Positions 52,914-62,440 of a DNA stretch of 64,000 bases are shown here, one piece after another. The position numbers were made by a program, and so were the translations under genes. The number at the start of each line of letters is the position of its first letter. Position 1 is the stretch's first letter. The stretch lies in NCBI GenBank assembly GCA_963662985.1, contig OY760067.1:1054001-1118000 (forward strand). The letters are read 5' to 3'. The DNA is from G963662985 sp963662985. Its GTDB lineage: Bacteria; Chloroflexota; Anaerolineae; Anaerolineales; UBA11579. The notes under the pieces were generated by a model. That model ran no database searches. It saw only the letters and a program-made list of their open reading frames with translations, and had not been told where the DNA came from.

Positions 52914-53753
52914 CTAATCTTCTTCTAAATCATTTTCTTTCATCTCATTCACCAACATCGAAATCCGCGTCTCACCCACATTAAAGTAGATCGCCTCCGG
53001 ATGGTGAATAATAATTGCCCCCGTAGACTGCTCCGGCACAAATTGATCTGCGGAAGTTAACTCCGCCCCAATAGTCTCCGTAATTGGTAAAATATCAAAC
53101 AACTTGCGATGTTCCTTCAAATCAGGCAATGCCGGGTAGCCCCAAGAATAGCGCTTCCCTTGTTTCGGGCCAATCCCCATCATTCGCCGCACATGCTGGT
53201 GCAAATACGCCGCCGTACCTTCCGCAGATTGCACAGCCAGTCCATGTGCAAAATACGCTTCTGAAAACAATTCTCGCCGATTCAATTCGTCAATATGCTC
53301 CGTTGCCCCTTTTCCCACAGTCACAAATTGCAGCGCCACCACATCCCGTTGTCTCGCTTCTTCCGCTGTTGCAAAATAATCAATCAAACTACGGTGCGGC
53401 TCTCGAATCTGTCGCGGAAAATCAAACGTAGTCAGCAGCTTATCATGGTCCTCAGGATCAAACACCTGCAAAGATTCGCCTACCGCCTGTGCCGGAAAAA
53501 CCCCATAAACACCTTTCGGCTCCAACCAACCCGTCTGCCGTGCTTCCCGCATCATCCGGTCCAAACGTTTGTCAAACTCAGCCGAAAGTTTCTGCCATTC
53601 TTCCCCTTTTGCATTTCCAGCGCCCCAATTCATGCGATAAAGCGACTTCATCGCCATATTCTCAAATACATATTCCAACGGGATCGCATCCACTACCCCA
53701 ATCCCAAATTTCACTGGGGTCGGGATCGTCGCCTTAGTTAATGCTTTTTCCAT
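52914..53753 (-). CDS. Methionine synthase B12-activation domain protein
   Basis: This stand-alone protein of about 279 residues corresponds to the C-terminal activation domain of MetH. The family mark is SWGYPALPDLKEHRKLFDIL, near RMMGIGPKQGKRYSWGYP, plus an ending IYFNVGETRI. It binds SAM and helps re-methylate cob(II)alamin after oxidation. It starts at 53753 with SD GAAGGA and overlaps metH by 20 bp, so the two parts of one enzyme are made together. Confidence 0.9.
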   Translation of the reverse strand: MEKALTKATIPTPVKFGIGVVDAIPLEYVFENMAMKSLYRMNWGAGNAKGEEWQKLSAEFDKRLDRMMREARQTGWLEPKGVYGVFPAQAVGESLQVFDPEDHDKLLTTFDFPRQIREPHRSLIDYFATAEEARQRDVVALQFVTVGKGATEHIDELNRRELFSEAYFAHGLAVQSAEGTAAYLHQHVRRMMGIGPKQGKRYSWGYPALPDLKEHRKLFDILPITETIGAELTSADQFVPEQSTGAIIIHHPEAIYFNVGETRISMLVNEMKENDLEED

Positions 53754-56415
53754 ATTCCTTCTCAACTTCTGCCAAATGTTCTTGCATAAAGCCTGCCTTT
53801 GCATCCTCGTCCATCAAAATATTCAATAACTCCAAAGATTCAAATGCATCCTTACAATAGAACACACCCGGCTTAAAATGTTTTTCTTCTTCGATCAAAT
53901 TCAAACGCCAACCAAATCGGCGGTTAATCGCAGCGCCCCCAATCAACACCGGAATATTCAATCCGCGCCGTTCCACTTCCGCCACCACCAACGGCATTTG
54001 TTTACTCGTCGAAACCAACAAGGCACTCAATCCAATCGCATCTGCCCCAATCTCTTCCGCCTTGTCCACAATCACATTCACTGGCACTTGTTTGCCCAAA
54101 TCCACAATCGTATACCCATTATTGGATAAAATTGTTTTCACCAAATTTTTGCCAATATCATGCACATCGCCATACACCGTCGCCAGCACCATCGTGCCTT
54201 TGGTCACGCCTTCTTTCTGTGCCAAATAATTTTCCAAGTGATTCACCGACTTCTTCATCACCTCTGCAGATTGCAACACAAACGGCAAAATCAATTCCCC
54301 AGCCCCAAACTTGTCCCCCACCTCTTTCATCGCTGGCAGCAGCACATTATTCAACACATCCACCGCCGCCGCATCTTCATTCGGAAACGCGCCGCTCTCC
54401 ACTTTCGCCTGTACCAAGCTGTCAATGTCAACTTCCACCATTTCTTTGTGTCGGTGCACAATCGACCAGTGCAATCGTTCTGCCGGGGTCATATCCTTTG
54501 TCGGGTCTTCTTTTTCTTCTTCCGGCACATCAGCCTTATTTTCATAAAACTCAATCACCCGTTGCAACGCATCTTCCCGCGTATTCCAGATCAAGTCATT
54601 CATCAATTGCTGTTCTTCATCAGGAATCTCGCTCAAAGGTCGCACCTTTGAAGCATGCACAATCGCCATGTCCAACCCTGCTTCCACACAATGGTGCAAA
54701 AACATCGAGTTCAACACCGGGCGTGCATTTTTGCTCAATCCAAACGAAACATTGCTAACGCCTAAAGAAGTCAGCACTTCCGGATATTTCGCCTTCAACT
54801 GTCGAATCGATTCAATCGTATTAATTGCCGAATCCGCAAATTCCGGATCCCCCGTAGAAAGTGGGAAAGTCAACAAGTCAAACACCAAATCCTGATGCTC
54901 AAACCCAAACTCATCCACCGCAATCCCAATCATTCGGTCCGCCACTGCCAGCTTACGTTCAATCGTCTTCGCCATCCCCTCTTCGTCGATCACCAACATC
55001 ATGACTGCCGCGTTATAATCCTTCCCCAATCGCATCACACGGTCAAACTTTGCCCGTCCGCTTTCCAAATTGGTAGAATTCAACAAACAGCGCCCGGGGG
55101 TCACCTTCAAAGCCGCTTCCATCACATCTGGTTCCGTAGAGTCGATCACCAATGGTGCATCCACTCCCATCTCCAAACGTTTCACCAACAGTGCCATCAA
55201 ATAAGCCTCATCATTACGTTCTGTCACTGCCACATTCACATCTAGCGTATGTGCCCCGCCATTAATTTGCTCACGTGCAATTTCCACCATTGCGTCCACG
55301 TCTTCTTCCAACAGCAAACGTTTGAACTTTCGGCTCCCAGTTGCATTCAAGCGTTCCCCAATCAACATCGGGCGTGGCTCTTGCGCCATCGAAACCGCCT
55401 TGATGGGTGAGCTCAACATCGGCTCTTTTTTCTCTGCTTTTTTCGGAGCAGGTCGCTTACCCACTTTTTCCACCAACAATTTCAAATGTTCCGGTCGTGT
55501 CCCACAGCAGCCCCCCACAATCGACACATTTTGTTTTTCCACAAATTCAGCCAGCGCGTTTGCAAATGGTTCTGGTTCCAAGGGGAACACAGCCTCGCCA
55601 TTCACATTCATCGGCAACCCCGCATTCGGAGAGCACCCCACCGGAATCGTCGCATGTTCACCCAAATAAGAAATATTCTGGCGCATATGTTCCGGTCCTG
55701 TCGAACAGTTCATCCCCACAATATCAATCGGCATTCTTTCCAAAATCGTCAAAGCCGAAGCAATGTCCGTTCCCAAAAGCATTCGTCCCGTCGTGTCCAT
55801 CGTAATATGGCATTGTAAAGGAATTTGAATCCCAGTTTCTTCAAATGCCAACTGAATTCCCTGAATCGCAGCCTTCACTTCCAAAATATCCTGTGAAGTC
55901 TCCACAATCAAAAGGTCAGCTCCCCCGCTAATCAAGCCAGCCGCTTGTTCACGGAACACATCCACCAACGTGTCATATTCAATATTAGACAAATCAGGGT
56001 CATCTGCCGAAGGGAGCTTCCCCGTTGGGCCAATCGATCCCGCCACAAAACGCGGGTGATCCGGTGTAGAAAATTCATCCGCCACAGAACGTGCCAGAGC
56101 AGCACCTTTCTGATTAATTTCAAAAGTCTTATCCTGCAACCCAAACTCAGCCAAGGTCAACCGATTCGATCGAAACGTATTCGTTTCAATCACATCCACG
56201 CCCACTTCCAAAAAGGAGCGGTTTACAGTCGCCACAGCTTCAGGCTTGCTCAAAATCAAATGGTCATTGCACCCATTCAATTTTTCTCCACCATAATCCT
56301 CAGGTGTCAAATTCAACAGATCCAAATTGGTCCCCATCGCCCCATCATAGATCAAAACGCGTTCTTCCAACGCATCCAAAAATGCTCGTTTAAATTCAAT
56401 TTTTTTATCTGTCAT
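53734..56415 (-). CDS. metH: Cobalamin-dependent methionine synthase lacking activation domain
   Basis: The enzyme of about 893 residues transfers a methyl group from methyltetrahydrofolate through B12 to homocysteine. Domains in order: Hcy-binding with zinc Cys (GMNCSTGPEH, VGGCCGTRPEHL; about 1-325), pterin-binding (about 345-610; IGERLNATGSRKF), the B12 cap helices (about 640-735) and the B12 Rossmann domain with GDVHDIGKNLV (His ligand; about 735-870). It stops before the activation module, which is a separate overlapping gene. The ATG at 56415 has GGAG 9 nt upstream; an earlier TTG is possible. Confidence 0.95.
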   Translation of the reverse strand: MTDKKIEFKRAFLDALEERVLIYDGAMGTNLDLLNLTPEDYGGEKLNGCNDHLILSKPEAVATVNRSFLEVGVDVIETNTFRSNRLTLAEFGLQDKTFEINQKGAALARSVADEFSTPDHPRFVAGSIGPTGKLPSADDPDLSNIEYDTLVDVFREQAAGLISGGADLLIVETSQDILEVKAAIQGIQLAFEETGIQIPLQCHITMDTTGRMLLGTDIASALTILERMPIDIVGMNCSTGPEHMRQNISYLGEHATIPVGCSPNAGLPMNVNGEAVFPLEPEPFANALAEFVEKQNVSIVGGCCGTRPEHLKLLVEKVGKRPAPKKAEKKEPMLSSPIKAVSMAQEPRPMLIGERLNATGSRKFKRLLLEEDVDAMVEIAREQINGGAHTLDVNVAVTERNDEAYLMALLVKRLEMGVDAPLVIDSTEPDVMEAALKVTPGRCLLNSTNLESGRAKFDRVMRLGKDYNAAVMMLVIDEEGMAKTIERKLAVADRMIGIAVDEFGFEHQDLVFDLLTFPLSTGDPEFADSAINTIESIRQLKAKYPEVLTSLGVSNVSFGLSKNARPVLNSMFLHHCVEAGLDMAIVHASKVRPLSEIPDEEQQLMNDLIWNTREDALQRVIEFYENKADVPEEEKEDPTKDMTPAERLHWSIVHRHKEMVEVDIDSLVQAKVESGAFPNEDAAAVDVLNNVLLPAMKEVGDKFGAGELILPFVLQSAEVMKKSVNHLENYLAQKEGVTKGTMVLATVYGDVHDIGKNLVKTILSNNGYTIVDLGKQVPVNVIVDKAEEIGADAIGLSALLVSTSKQMPLVVAEVERRGLNIPVLIGGAAINRRFGWRLNLIEEEKHFKPGVFYCKDAFESLELLNILMDEDAKAGFMQEHLAEVEKEYGKSIN

Positions 56416-56447
56416 TTTTTCATGCTCCAATTTTGTTCACAAAGTCG

Positions 56448-56565
56448 AAAAACGAGAGGGTCATTAAACCATCAAATTCTCACACACCCTCGCTCGTTTC
56501 ACATTTTCGTAAACTTCGTGCTTAACAGATGAGATGAGAACCTAAAATCTTCTCTTATTTACCTG
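56448..56565 (-). promoter_or_regulatory. Structured leader of metH with terminator-like hairpin
   Basis: A leader of about 150 nt precedes metH. Near its end AACGA-GC-GAGGGT and ACCCTC-TCGTT (56498-56451) form a hairpin with a 2-nt bulge, followed by T5. Upstream, TTCTC can pair either with a preceding GAGAA or, as TTCTCA, with TGAGAA in the hairpin loop, so alternative folds exist. It has no Met-rich ORF. It matches no SAM, SAH, cobalamin or THF riboswitch that I know by eye. Confidence 0.5.
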
Positions 56566-56571
56566 ATTTGA

Positions 56572-56600
56572 AGTGTAACATACGCAAAAATGAGTGTCAA
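56572..56600 (-). promoter_or_regulatory. Promoter of metH
   Basis: TTGACA (56600-56595), exactly 17 nt, TACACT (56577-56572) on the minus strand. A divergent TATAAT for the FHA gene is at 56616-56621, without a good -35. Confidence 0.78.
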
Positions 56601-56700
56601 TTTCAAGCTTTAAGTTATAATTAAGCAAGGTTTTCTTCCCCAACCTAATTCTCAAATCACAATTGAAGAACAAGCCAAAGCAAAACTGAGGAGTAGAACA

Positions 56701-57390
56701 ATGCTTAATACCTATCAATTAGTGATGCACGCTGGGCCAACCCCCGGCAAAACTTATCTCATCGACCAACCGGAGATTATCATCGGTCGTGATTTGCGCA
56801 GCAACATTGTTATCAATGATGTTGAAGTTTCGCGCTCTCATTGTCGTGTCTCCACCTATGAGAACGGCATCTATATCGAAGATCTCAATTCCACCAACGG
56901 CACATTTATTAATGGAAACCGCATCAACAAATCCACTTCGATTAAATCTGGTGACATCCTAAAAATTGGAGAAACGGTCACCATGGTCATGGAGAAGATC
57001 GTCGTAGAAGAAGAAAAAACTATCGCCTCACCGCAATCTCCTGCCTATATCCCTGTCGCTGTCCAACCACAGCAATCTGTCGCCGAGCCACACATCACCA
57101 CCACTCCTCCCCCCAACCAAGCCGAATACATCACCCCCATCCCTGATCCAATCTACGACGAACACACCCCCATGGTTAAAGAACGCAGCATGCCCGAAGA
57201 AATCGCAGAAGATCAATTTGTCACGCAACAACCAGAAAAATCAAAAGTCTCCAAAGGCAAAGCCATCCTAATCACCATCCTCTTTATGCTCATCCTGCTA
57301 GCCATCATCGTTGGCGCCTTCCTCTGGTATGTGGATGCCAACTACCTCTGGTGTGACTTCTTTGGTTTCTTAATCAACGGTTGTTACTAA
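56701..57390 (+). CDS. FHA domain protein with C-terminal membrane anchor
   Basis: The 229-residue protein has an FHA phosphothreonine-binding domain (about 5-95) with the key residues in IIIGRDLRSNIVI, VSRSHCRV and LNSTNGTFINGNRI. A Pro-rich linker (about 105-175) and one membrane helix (about 188-213) follow, with a short Cys-containing tail. The FHA domain would face the cytoplasm. No Ser/Thr kinase is adjacent. SD GAGGAG is present. Confidence 0.9.
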   Translation: MLNTYQLVMHAGPTPGKTYLIDQPEIIIGRDLRSNIVINDVEVSRSHCRVSTYENGIYIEDLNSTNGTFINGNRINKSTSIKSGDILKIGETVTMVMEKIVVEEEKTIASPQSPAYIPVAVQPQQSVAEPHITTTPPPNQAEYITPIPDPIYDEHTPMVKERSMPEEIAEDQFVTQQPEKSKVSKGKAILITILFMLILLAIIVGAFLWYVDANYLWCDFFGFLINGCY

Positions 57391-57410
57391 CCAATCAATT
57401 TCTAAAAACA

Positions 57411-57447
57411 AAAAAGGCTGCGGATTTTTCCACAGCCTTTTATTTTA
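57411..57447. terminator. Terminator between the FHA and uridine phosphorylase genes
   Basis: AAAAGGCTG and CAGCCTTTT pair, with an inner GG/CC step after one mismatch, and T-runs lie on both sides. Confidence 0.75.
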
Positions 57448-57461
57448 TAGATAGATAAATC

Positions 57462-58274
57462 CTATTTACCTGCCGCGCGGTCTTGTTCAATCATCAACTT
57501 AATCGCTTCCACCGCCACCACAATCGCCCCATCTCCATGGAACAATTTCTTACCTTCATCGTCCTTTGGCAGTCCTTCCCCTTCTGCCACCATCATCATC
57601 ACACCCCCCGCACGCTTGCGGTGAATCCCCGCCACAATGAACAAAGCCGCAGCTTCCATCTCAGAGCACACCGCTCCACCAGCCCGCCATGCTTCCCAGC
57701 GCTCTTTCAAGCGATTTGGCATCGGCATCCGTTCCGGTTCCGTCTCGCTATAAAAAGCATCCTTAGATTGAGAAACACCCAAGCGGAAAGGCTGATTCAA
57801 TTGTTTCGCAGCTTCTCGCAATGCCACCACCACATCCGTGTCTGCCACTGCCGGATATTCAATCGGCAAATATTGTCGGGTAGTCCCTTCATCGCGGATC
57901 GCACCAGTCACAATTGCCACTTCCCCTGTCTTCGTATCAGGTTGAATCCCACCAGAAGTACCCACTCGAATAAACGTGTCCGCACCAATCTTCACCAACT
58001 CTTCCACAGCAATCGCCGTAGACGGGCATCCGATCCCTGTCGAAACCACAGAAACCTTTTCACCCAACAACGTACCCGTATAAGTCGTATATTCTCGGTT
58101 TTGCGCAATCTTCACTGCTCCATCAAAATACTTAGCAATTCGCTCACAACGTCCCGGGTCACCTGGCAACAGCACATAACGTCCCACATCACCCGCTTTC
58201 AACTTAATATGATACTGCAAATTACCATCGCTCATCAAAGCCTCCAAGTTTTTATCGTTCCATTCAAATGTCAT
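57462..58274 (-). CDS. Nucleoside phosphorylase, uridine phosphorylase-like
   Basis: The 270-residue enzyme of the NP-I family has the phosphate loop LLPGDPGRCERIA, VVSTGIGCPSTAI, FIRVGTSGGIQ and the nucleoside-binding SEMEAAALFIVA. It splits uridine or a related nucleoside into base and ribose-1-phosphate. Its ATG overlaps the stop of the upstream metalloprotease by 4 nt (ATGA). A -10-like TATAAA also lies 11 nt before the start, so it can be transcribed alone. Pairing with a secreted protease is unexpected. Confidence 0.88.
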   Translation of the reverse strand: MTFEWNDKNLEALMSDGNLQYHIKLKAGDVGRYVLLPGDPGRCERIAKYFDGAVKIAQNREYTTYTGTLLGEKVSVVSTGIGCPSTAIAVEELVKIGADTFIRVGTSGGIQPDTKTGEVAIVTGAIRDEGTTRQYLPIEYPAVADTDVVVALREAAKQLNQPFRLGVSQSKDAFYSETEPERMPMPNRLKERWEAWRAGGAVCSEMEAAALFIVAGIHRKRAGGVMMMVAEGEGLPKDDEGKKLFHGDGAIVVAVEAIKLMIEQDRAAGK

Positions 58275-60280
58275 CGAAACTCAATTTTATACCCTGCCTC
58301 ATCAGTCACAAACAAAGTCGTTCCCGTGATCACAAAGGTAACACTTTCTGCTTCCCCTGCACCGATCGAAAAATCAAACTGATTGCCCGCATCCAAAGTT
58401 AGATATTCTACCATTTTTTCTTCCCCATCGTCAATAACCGCCGCCACCGCAAACCCCTGCGGTAACAAGTCATTAACTCGCACAAAACCATTCGTTATCC
58501 ACCTTCCGCCCTCATTTTCAAATCCATCCGAAAACCTAATCGCATTCAATCTAACATTATCCAAACACATCCCCATAGTTTCCAACTGTTCTGAAAACAA
58601 ACTTTCAAATCTCACCAAAACTTTCTCGCCAGAAAATTGAGTCAAATCAATTTTCTCTCTCTTCCAACCCTCAGAGTTACCTGCCCAATAATAAAAATCA
58701 TCATCAGAATCTACTTCATTATATAAAGATCTTACAGAAGTCCAATTCTCACCTTCATCTGTTGAAATCATCAACATCACAAATTCATCCGATTCATCCA
58801 AATCATACCAAATATCAAAATCTAACGTCACCCTACCTTCAACATCACTCAAATCAAATTCCTTCATTAAACGAGAAACTGAATAAGCTTCATGCATCGA
58901 CCACATAACAAAGTCACCTTCAGTCGCAGGCACGTCTAACAAACGAATCAAATCATCCCCGTCAAAATGCATCTCAAAACCATCCACCGCATTCACCTTC
59001 AAATAATCCGCTCCAAATTGATGCACAGTCAAAAGTTTTTCCTCACCAGCCATCGGAATAATTTCAGTCCCCACTTCCACTTGAATCGCATTTGCATAAT
59101 TATCGTAGTAAAACCGTCCATCCATCACATCTTCATCCAAAATCAAATTCGTAATCATCCAATCCAACACCAAATCTTCCATCACCAAATCTCTCTTACG
59201 CAATTCATCAAAAACAGGTTGCTCTTCCAACAAAAATGTCACACTTTGCAAAGAATTTGCTGAAGATTGCAACAAATCAAAAATTTTATCTTTACCCAAA
59301 CGATCAAAAAGGGTTTTTGAAAACAAAAAACTTGCATCATAATGCTCAGTTTCAAGATCAACCGACCAATCATTCAACTGCATATCAGGTTGATCAACAT
59401 AATAATTATCAATTAAAGTATTCCCCGAATATCCGCTAAGATAATTTGCCAACTCAGCAAATCCTTCATCAAACCACAAGTCCTCATTCTGATCCGCATA
59501 CCATTGAATCAAATGTAAATGCTCATGCGCCAAAACCCCCAACATCCCTTCATCGTTCAAATCCAACACATCCGCATTAACAATGAACATCTCCGTACCA
59601 TTTGATTCATTAAACACTTTCTTTGAATATTCATTACCTCTTTGAAAAAAAGCAGCAGAATCAACAAACTTAACCTCAGTAAAAAGAATATTGATCCGCT
59701 TATCGCCATCAATCCCTGGACTCCATTCTGAACCAAACAACGCCAAATTCATCGGATAAATTTCCAATTCAAATTTTTCCACCAAATCCGTCACAACTTC
59801 CTCATCAAACAACAACCCCTCTTCCACCCAAAAATATAAATGCTCACTTTTTCCAGCTAAAACTGCTTTAATCATAGAATTACCATCATCATCTGGAATA
59901 TAAAAATATCGCTTTTGACCAATCCCGTAATAAATCTGCGGTTTTTTCTGGGGAGTCGGATAACTATATAAATAGTCCATCTCAACCATCAACTCAACTA
60001 GATCACTTTCCTCAACAACCTCATTCAACAATCGTTCATAAGATTCTTCGGCAACCTCAACCGTTTTTTTCAACACATTTGGCACCAAGTTAAAACTCTT
60101 CAAATCATCTCGATTCTCCAAACCCTCCACTTGAATCTCCCAATAATTAATCTCATAAAGCAGCTCATCAACAAAATCAGAATGAGCCACCAAATAAATC
60201 CCCGCACCAATCAACATCGCCCAACAGCACAACATCAACAAAAAAACAATTATCAAAATCCAAACAATATTTTTATTCAA
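58271..60280 (-). CDS. Membrane-anchored HExxH metalloprotease (paralogue 1)
   Basis: The 669-residue protein starts with a signal anchor (about 5-30). The zinc motif is LAHEHLHLIQW with a downstream Glu in DLWFDEGFAELANYL, as in gluzincin-type peptidases. GSEWSPGIDGDKRINILF is shared with its paralogues. C-terminal beta domains (about 400-669) resemble those of immune-inhibitor-A-like proteases (FDIWYDLDESDEFVMLMIS). The start is TTG at 60280 with SD AAAGGGG. It is likely a cell-surface or secreted protease. Confidence 0.85.
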   Translation of the reverse strand: MNKNIVWILIIVFLLMLCCWAMLIGAGIYLVAHSDFVDELLYEINYWEIQVEGLENRDDLKSFNLVPNVLKKTVEVAEESYERLLNEVVEESDLVELMVEMDYLYSYPTPQKKPQIYYGIGQKRYFYIPDDDGNSMIKAVLAGKSEHLYFWVEEGLLFDEEVVTDLVEKFELEIYPMNLALFGSEWSPGIDGDKRINILFTEVKFVDSAAFFQRGNEYSKKVFNESNGTEMFIVNADVLDLNDEGMLGVLAHEHLHLIQWYADQNEDLWFDEGFAELANYLSGYSGNTLIDNYYVDQPDMQLNDWSVDLETEHYDASFLFSKTLFDRLGKDKIFDLLQSSANSLQSVTFLLEEQPVFDELRKRDLVMEDLVLDWMITNLILDEDVMDGRFYYDNYANAIQVEVGTEIIPMAGEEKLLTVHQFGADYLKVNAVDGFEMHFDGDDLIRLLDVPATEGDFVMWSMHEAYSVSRLMKEFDLSDVEGRVTLDFDIWYDLDESDEFVMLMISTDEGENWTSVRSLYNEVDSDDDFYYWAGNSEGWKREKIDLTQFSGEKVLVRFESLFSEQLETMGMCLDNVRLNAIRFSDGFENEGGRWITNGFVRVNDLLPQGFAVAAVIDDGEEKMVEYLTLDAGNQFDFSIGAGEAESVTFVITGTTLFVTDEAGYKIEFR

Positions 60281-60292
60281 ATCAAACCCCTT

Positions 60293-60328
60293 TCAAAAAA
60301 GAGCCCCTCTACTATTTAGAGGAGCTCT
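60293..60328 (-). terminator. Terminator between protease paralogues 2 and 1
   Basis: AGAGCTCCTCTA and TAGAGGGGCTCT pair on the minus strand, followed by six T. Paralogue 1 therefore probably has some separate expression. Confidence 0.78.
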
Positions 60329-60351
60329 CATCTTCTTTCAGATCAATCCCC

Positions 60352-62370
60352 TCATTCAAACCAAACAGAATAACCTGCCACCTTAGTAGTATACCGTGTC
60401 GCACCCGAGATCACAAACGTAACTGTATCCGCTTCACCTGCATCGATTGAAAAATCAAACTGATTTCCATCCCCCATCTCCACATATTCCACCTGCACAT
60501 CATTACCATTCTCAATCACAGCTGCCACATTGAAAAGTTGCGGCAAATACCCATTCACCCGCACAAATCCTTCCGTGGTCCAACCAGCATCATCATTCTC
60601 AAAACTTGTTTTATATCCAATCGCATCAATCACCACATCATCCACCAAAAATCCAGAATAACTCACCACACTATCCGTCAAAGCTTCAAAACGCACCAAA
60701 ATCTTCTTCCCAGCATAATCCGTCAAATCCACTTCTTCTTGCAACCAACGCTGTGAAGCCCCCGTCCATCCAATCGCTTCTTCATATTCTGAATATTCAC
60801 CATACTTCGTCTCAATCACATCCCAATTCACGCCCCCATCATCTGAAACCATCAAATACACATAATCATAATCATCTTCCACATCATACCAAACCGCAAA
60901 ATCCATCCACACATCCCCGCTCACATTACGCAAATCAAACTCGCGCATCAAAACCGAGCTAGAATTATTCATTGATTGAGACCAAAATGCCAAATCGCCA
61001 TCTCTCATATCAACCGGCACCAATTCCATCAAATCATCCCCATCAAAATACAACGCAAATCCATCCCCTGCATCCACCTTCAAATAATCTGCCCCAAACT
61101 GCTTCACAGAAAAATCATATTCATCCCCAGCACATGGCACCATCACATCATCCACACTCACTTGTGGTGCATTCACATAATTTTTATAATCAAATCGTCC
61201 GTCGCTCACATTTGCATCCAACAAATAATTTGTCACCATCCAATCCAAAACCAGGTCTTCCGCTGTCAAAGTTTCACCACGCACCCAATCCGTCATTCCA
61301 TTAGCCTTCAAAACCGCATCAATGCTCGCAAACCCATTTTCCTTAGATTGCACAATCTGACGAATCAATCCTTCCCCCACCCGGTTATACACATAATTCA
61401 TAAAAGAAAAACTTGCCCCATAATGTGGAAAAGAATTATCGTCATCCCATGTATTCAATTGGAAGTCTGGCGTTTGCAAAAATTCATAATCCAACCCTTC
61501 CAACTCATAATCACCCAAAAATGCAGCCAATTCAGCCAATCCCTCATCCAGCCACAAATCCTCATTGCTGTCCAAATACCAATGAATCATATGTTGATAT
61601 TCATGCGCCAAAGTTCCAAATGTATATTCCTCATTCAAATCCACCACATTCGCATTCAACACAAACATCTCTGCCATATTCGAAACCTCCGAAACTTCAA
61701 CCGGAAGCTCATCATCTGCAGAAAAATACCCAGCCGTATCTTCCCCCACATCTTTTGCATACAAAATCACAATTCTGCGATCCCCGTCGATGCCTGGGCT
61801 CCATTCAGAGCCAAACAAACGTTGATCCAAAGTATAAATCTTAGAATTAAATTCGTTCAACAAAGCATTCAAATCAGCTTCATCAAAATAAACCCCATCT
61901 TCCACCCACACCATCACATGCGCAGCGCTTGCCTCCAAAGTGGCCGTAATCGTAAAATCTGAATCATCATCAGAAACCAAAAAATCTCTTTGATCTCCCA
62001 CTTGATAATTTACAATCGGCGCACTAGGCAAACTCGGAGCCGCATCCAAATAACCAAATTGAACAGCCACATCCACAGCATCATTTTCTGGCATCACCTC
62101 ATCACTAATCGCCACATATCGTTCATCAGTCAATTGCAAAACATCAGCATCTTCTCCATCTTCCAAATAGATTGATTCACTTTTCTCATCATTTGAAAAA
62201 ACATCATCAAAAATCGGCGCCACATCTTCTTCAAAATTCCATTCTTCCAAAACACCATCCACAGTGTCCGCATCAATCACAAAAAAAGCAGCCACACCAA
62301 TGATTAAACACGCACACAAACACACCAGCAAGATTCCCACCAACAAGATCACAATAATTTTCTTGTCCAT
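60352..62370 (-). CDS. Membrane-anchored HExxH metalloprotease (paralogue 2)
   Basis: The protein of about 672 residues has the same plan: an N-terminal anchor with a Cys-rich centre (LLVCLCACLIIG), an acidic pro-region, GSEWSPGIDGDRRIVILY, the zinc site LAHEYQHMIHWYLD with Glu in LWLDEGLAELAAFL, and C-terminal immune-inhibitor-A-like beta domains. The end has the shared segment DAGEADTVTFVISGATRYTT. The start is ATG at 62370 with SD AAGGAT. It is very acidic, as many secreted proteins of this group are. Confidence 0.86.
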   Translation of the reverse strand: MDKKIIVILLVGILLVCLCACLIIGVAAFFVIDADTVDGVLEEWNFEEDVAPIFDDVFSNDEKSESIYLEDGEDADVLQLTDERYVAISDEVMPENDAVDVAVQFGYLDAAPSLPSAPIVNYQVGDQRDFLVSDDDSDFTITATLEASAAHVMVWVEDGVYFDEADLNALLNEFNSKIYTLDQRLFGSEWSPGIDGDRRIVILYAKDVGEDTAGYFSADDELPVEVSEVSNMAEMFVLNANVVDLNEEYTFGTLAHEYQHMIHWYLDSNEDLWLDEGLAELAAFLGDYELEGLDYEFLQTPDFQLNTWDDDNSFPHYGASFSFMNYVYNRVGEGLIRQIVQSKENGFASIDAVLKANGMTDWVRGETLTAEDLVLDWMVTNYLLDANVSDGRFDYKNYVNAPQVSVDDVMVPCAGDEYDFSVKQFGADYLKVDAGDGFALYFDGDDLMELVPVDMRDGDLAFWSQSMNNSSSVLMREFDLRNVSGDVWMDFAVWYDVEDDYDYVYLMVSDDGGVNWDVIETKYGEYSEYEEAIGWTGASQRWLQEEVDLTDYAGKKILVRFEALTDSVVSYSGFLVDDVVIDAIGYKTSFENDDAGWTTEGFVRVNGYLPQLFNVAAVIENGNDVQVEYVEMGDGNQFDFSIDAGEADTVTFVISGATRYTTKVAGYSVWFE

Positions 62371-62400
62371 CAATTTCCATCCTTCACCATTGATTTATAA

Positions 62401-62429
62401 AAAACCCCACCCAAAATGAGTGGGGTTTT
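62401..62429 (-). terminator. Terminator between protease paralogues 3 and 2
   Basis: AAAACCCCAC (62401-62410) pairs with GTGGGGTTTT (62420-62429); the minus strand ends in T6. Confidence 0.82.
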
Positions 62430-62440
62430 GTTATTATATT

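Noticed and set aside
60976..61962. A 328-codon plus-strand ORF
   Set aside because: It is antisense to protease paralogue 2 and rich in His/Ile/Gln as expected for a shadow of acidic codons. It has no domain or SD.
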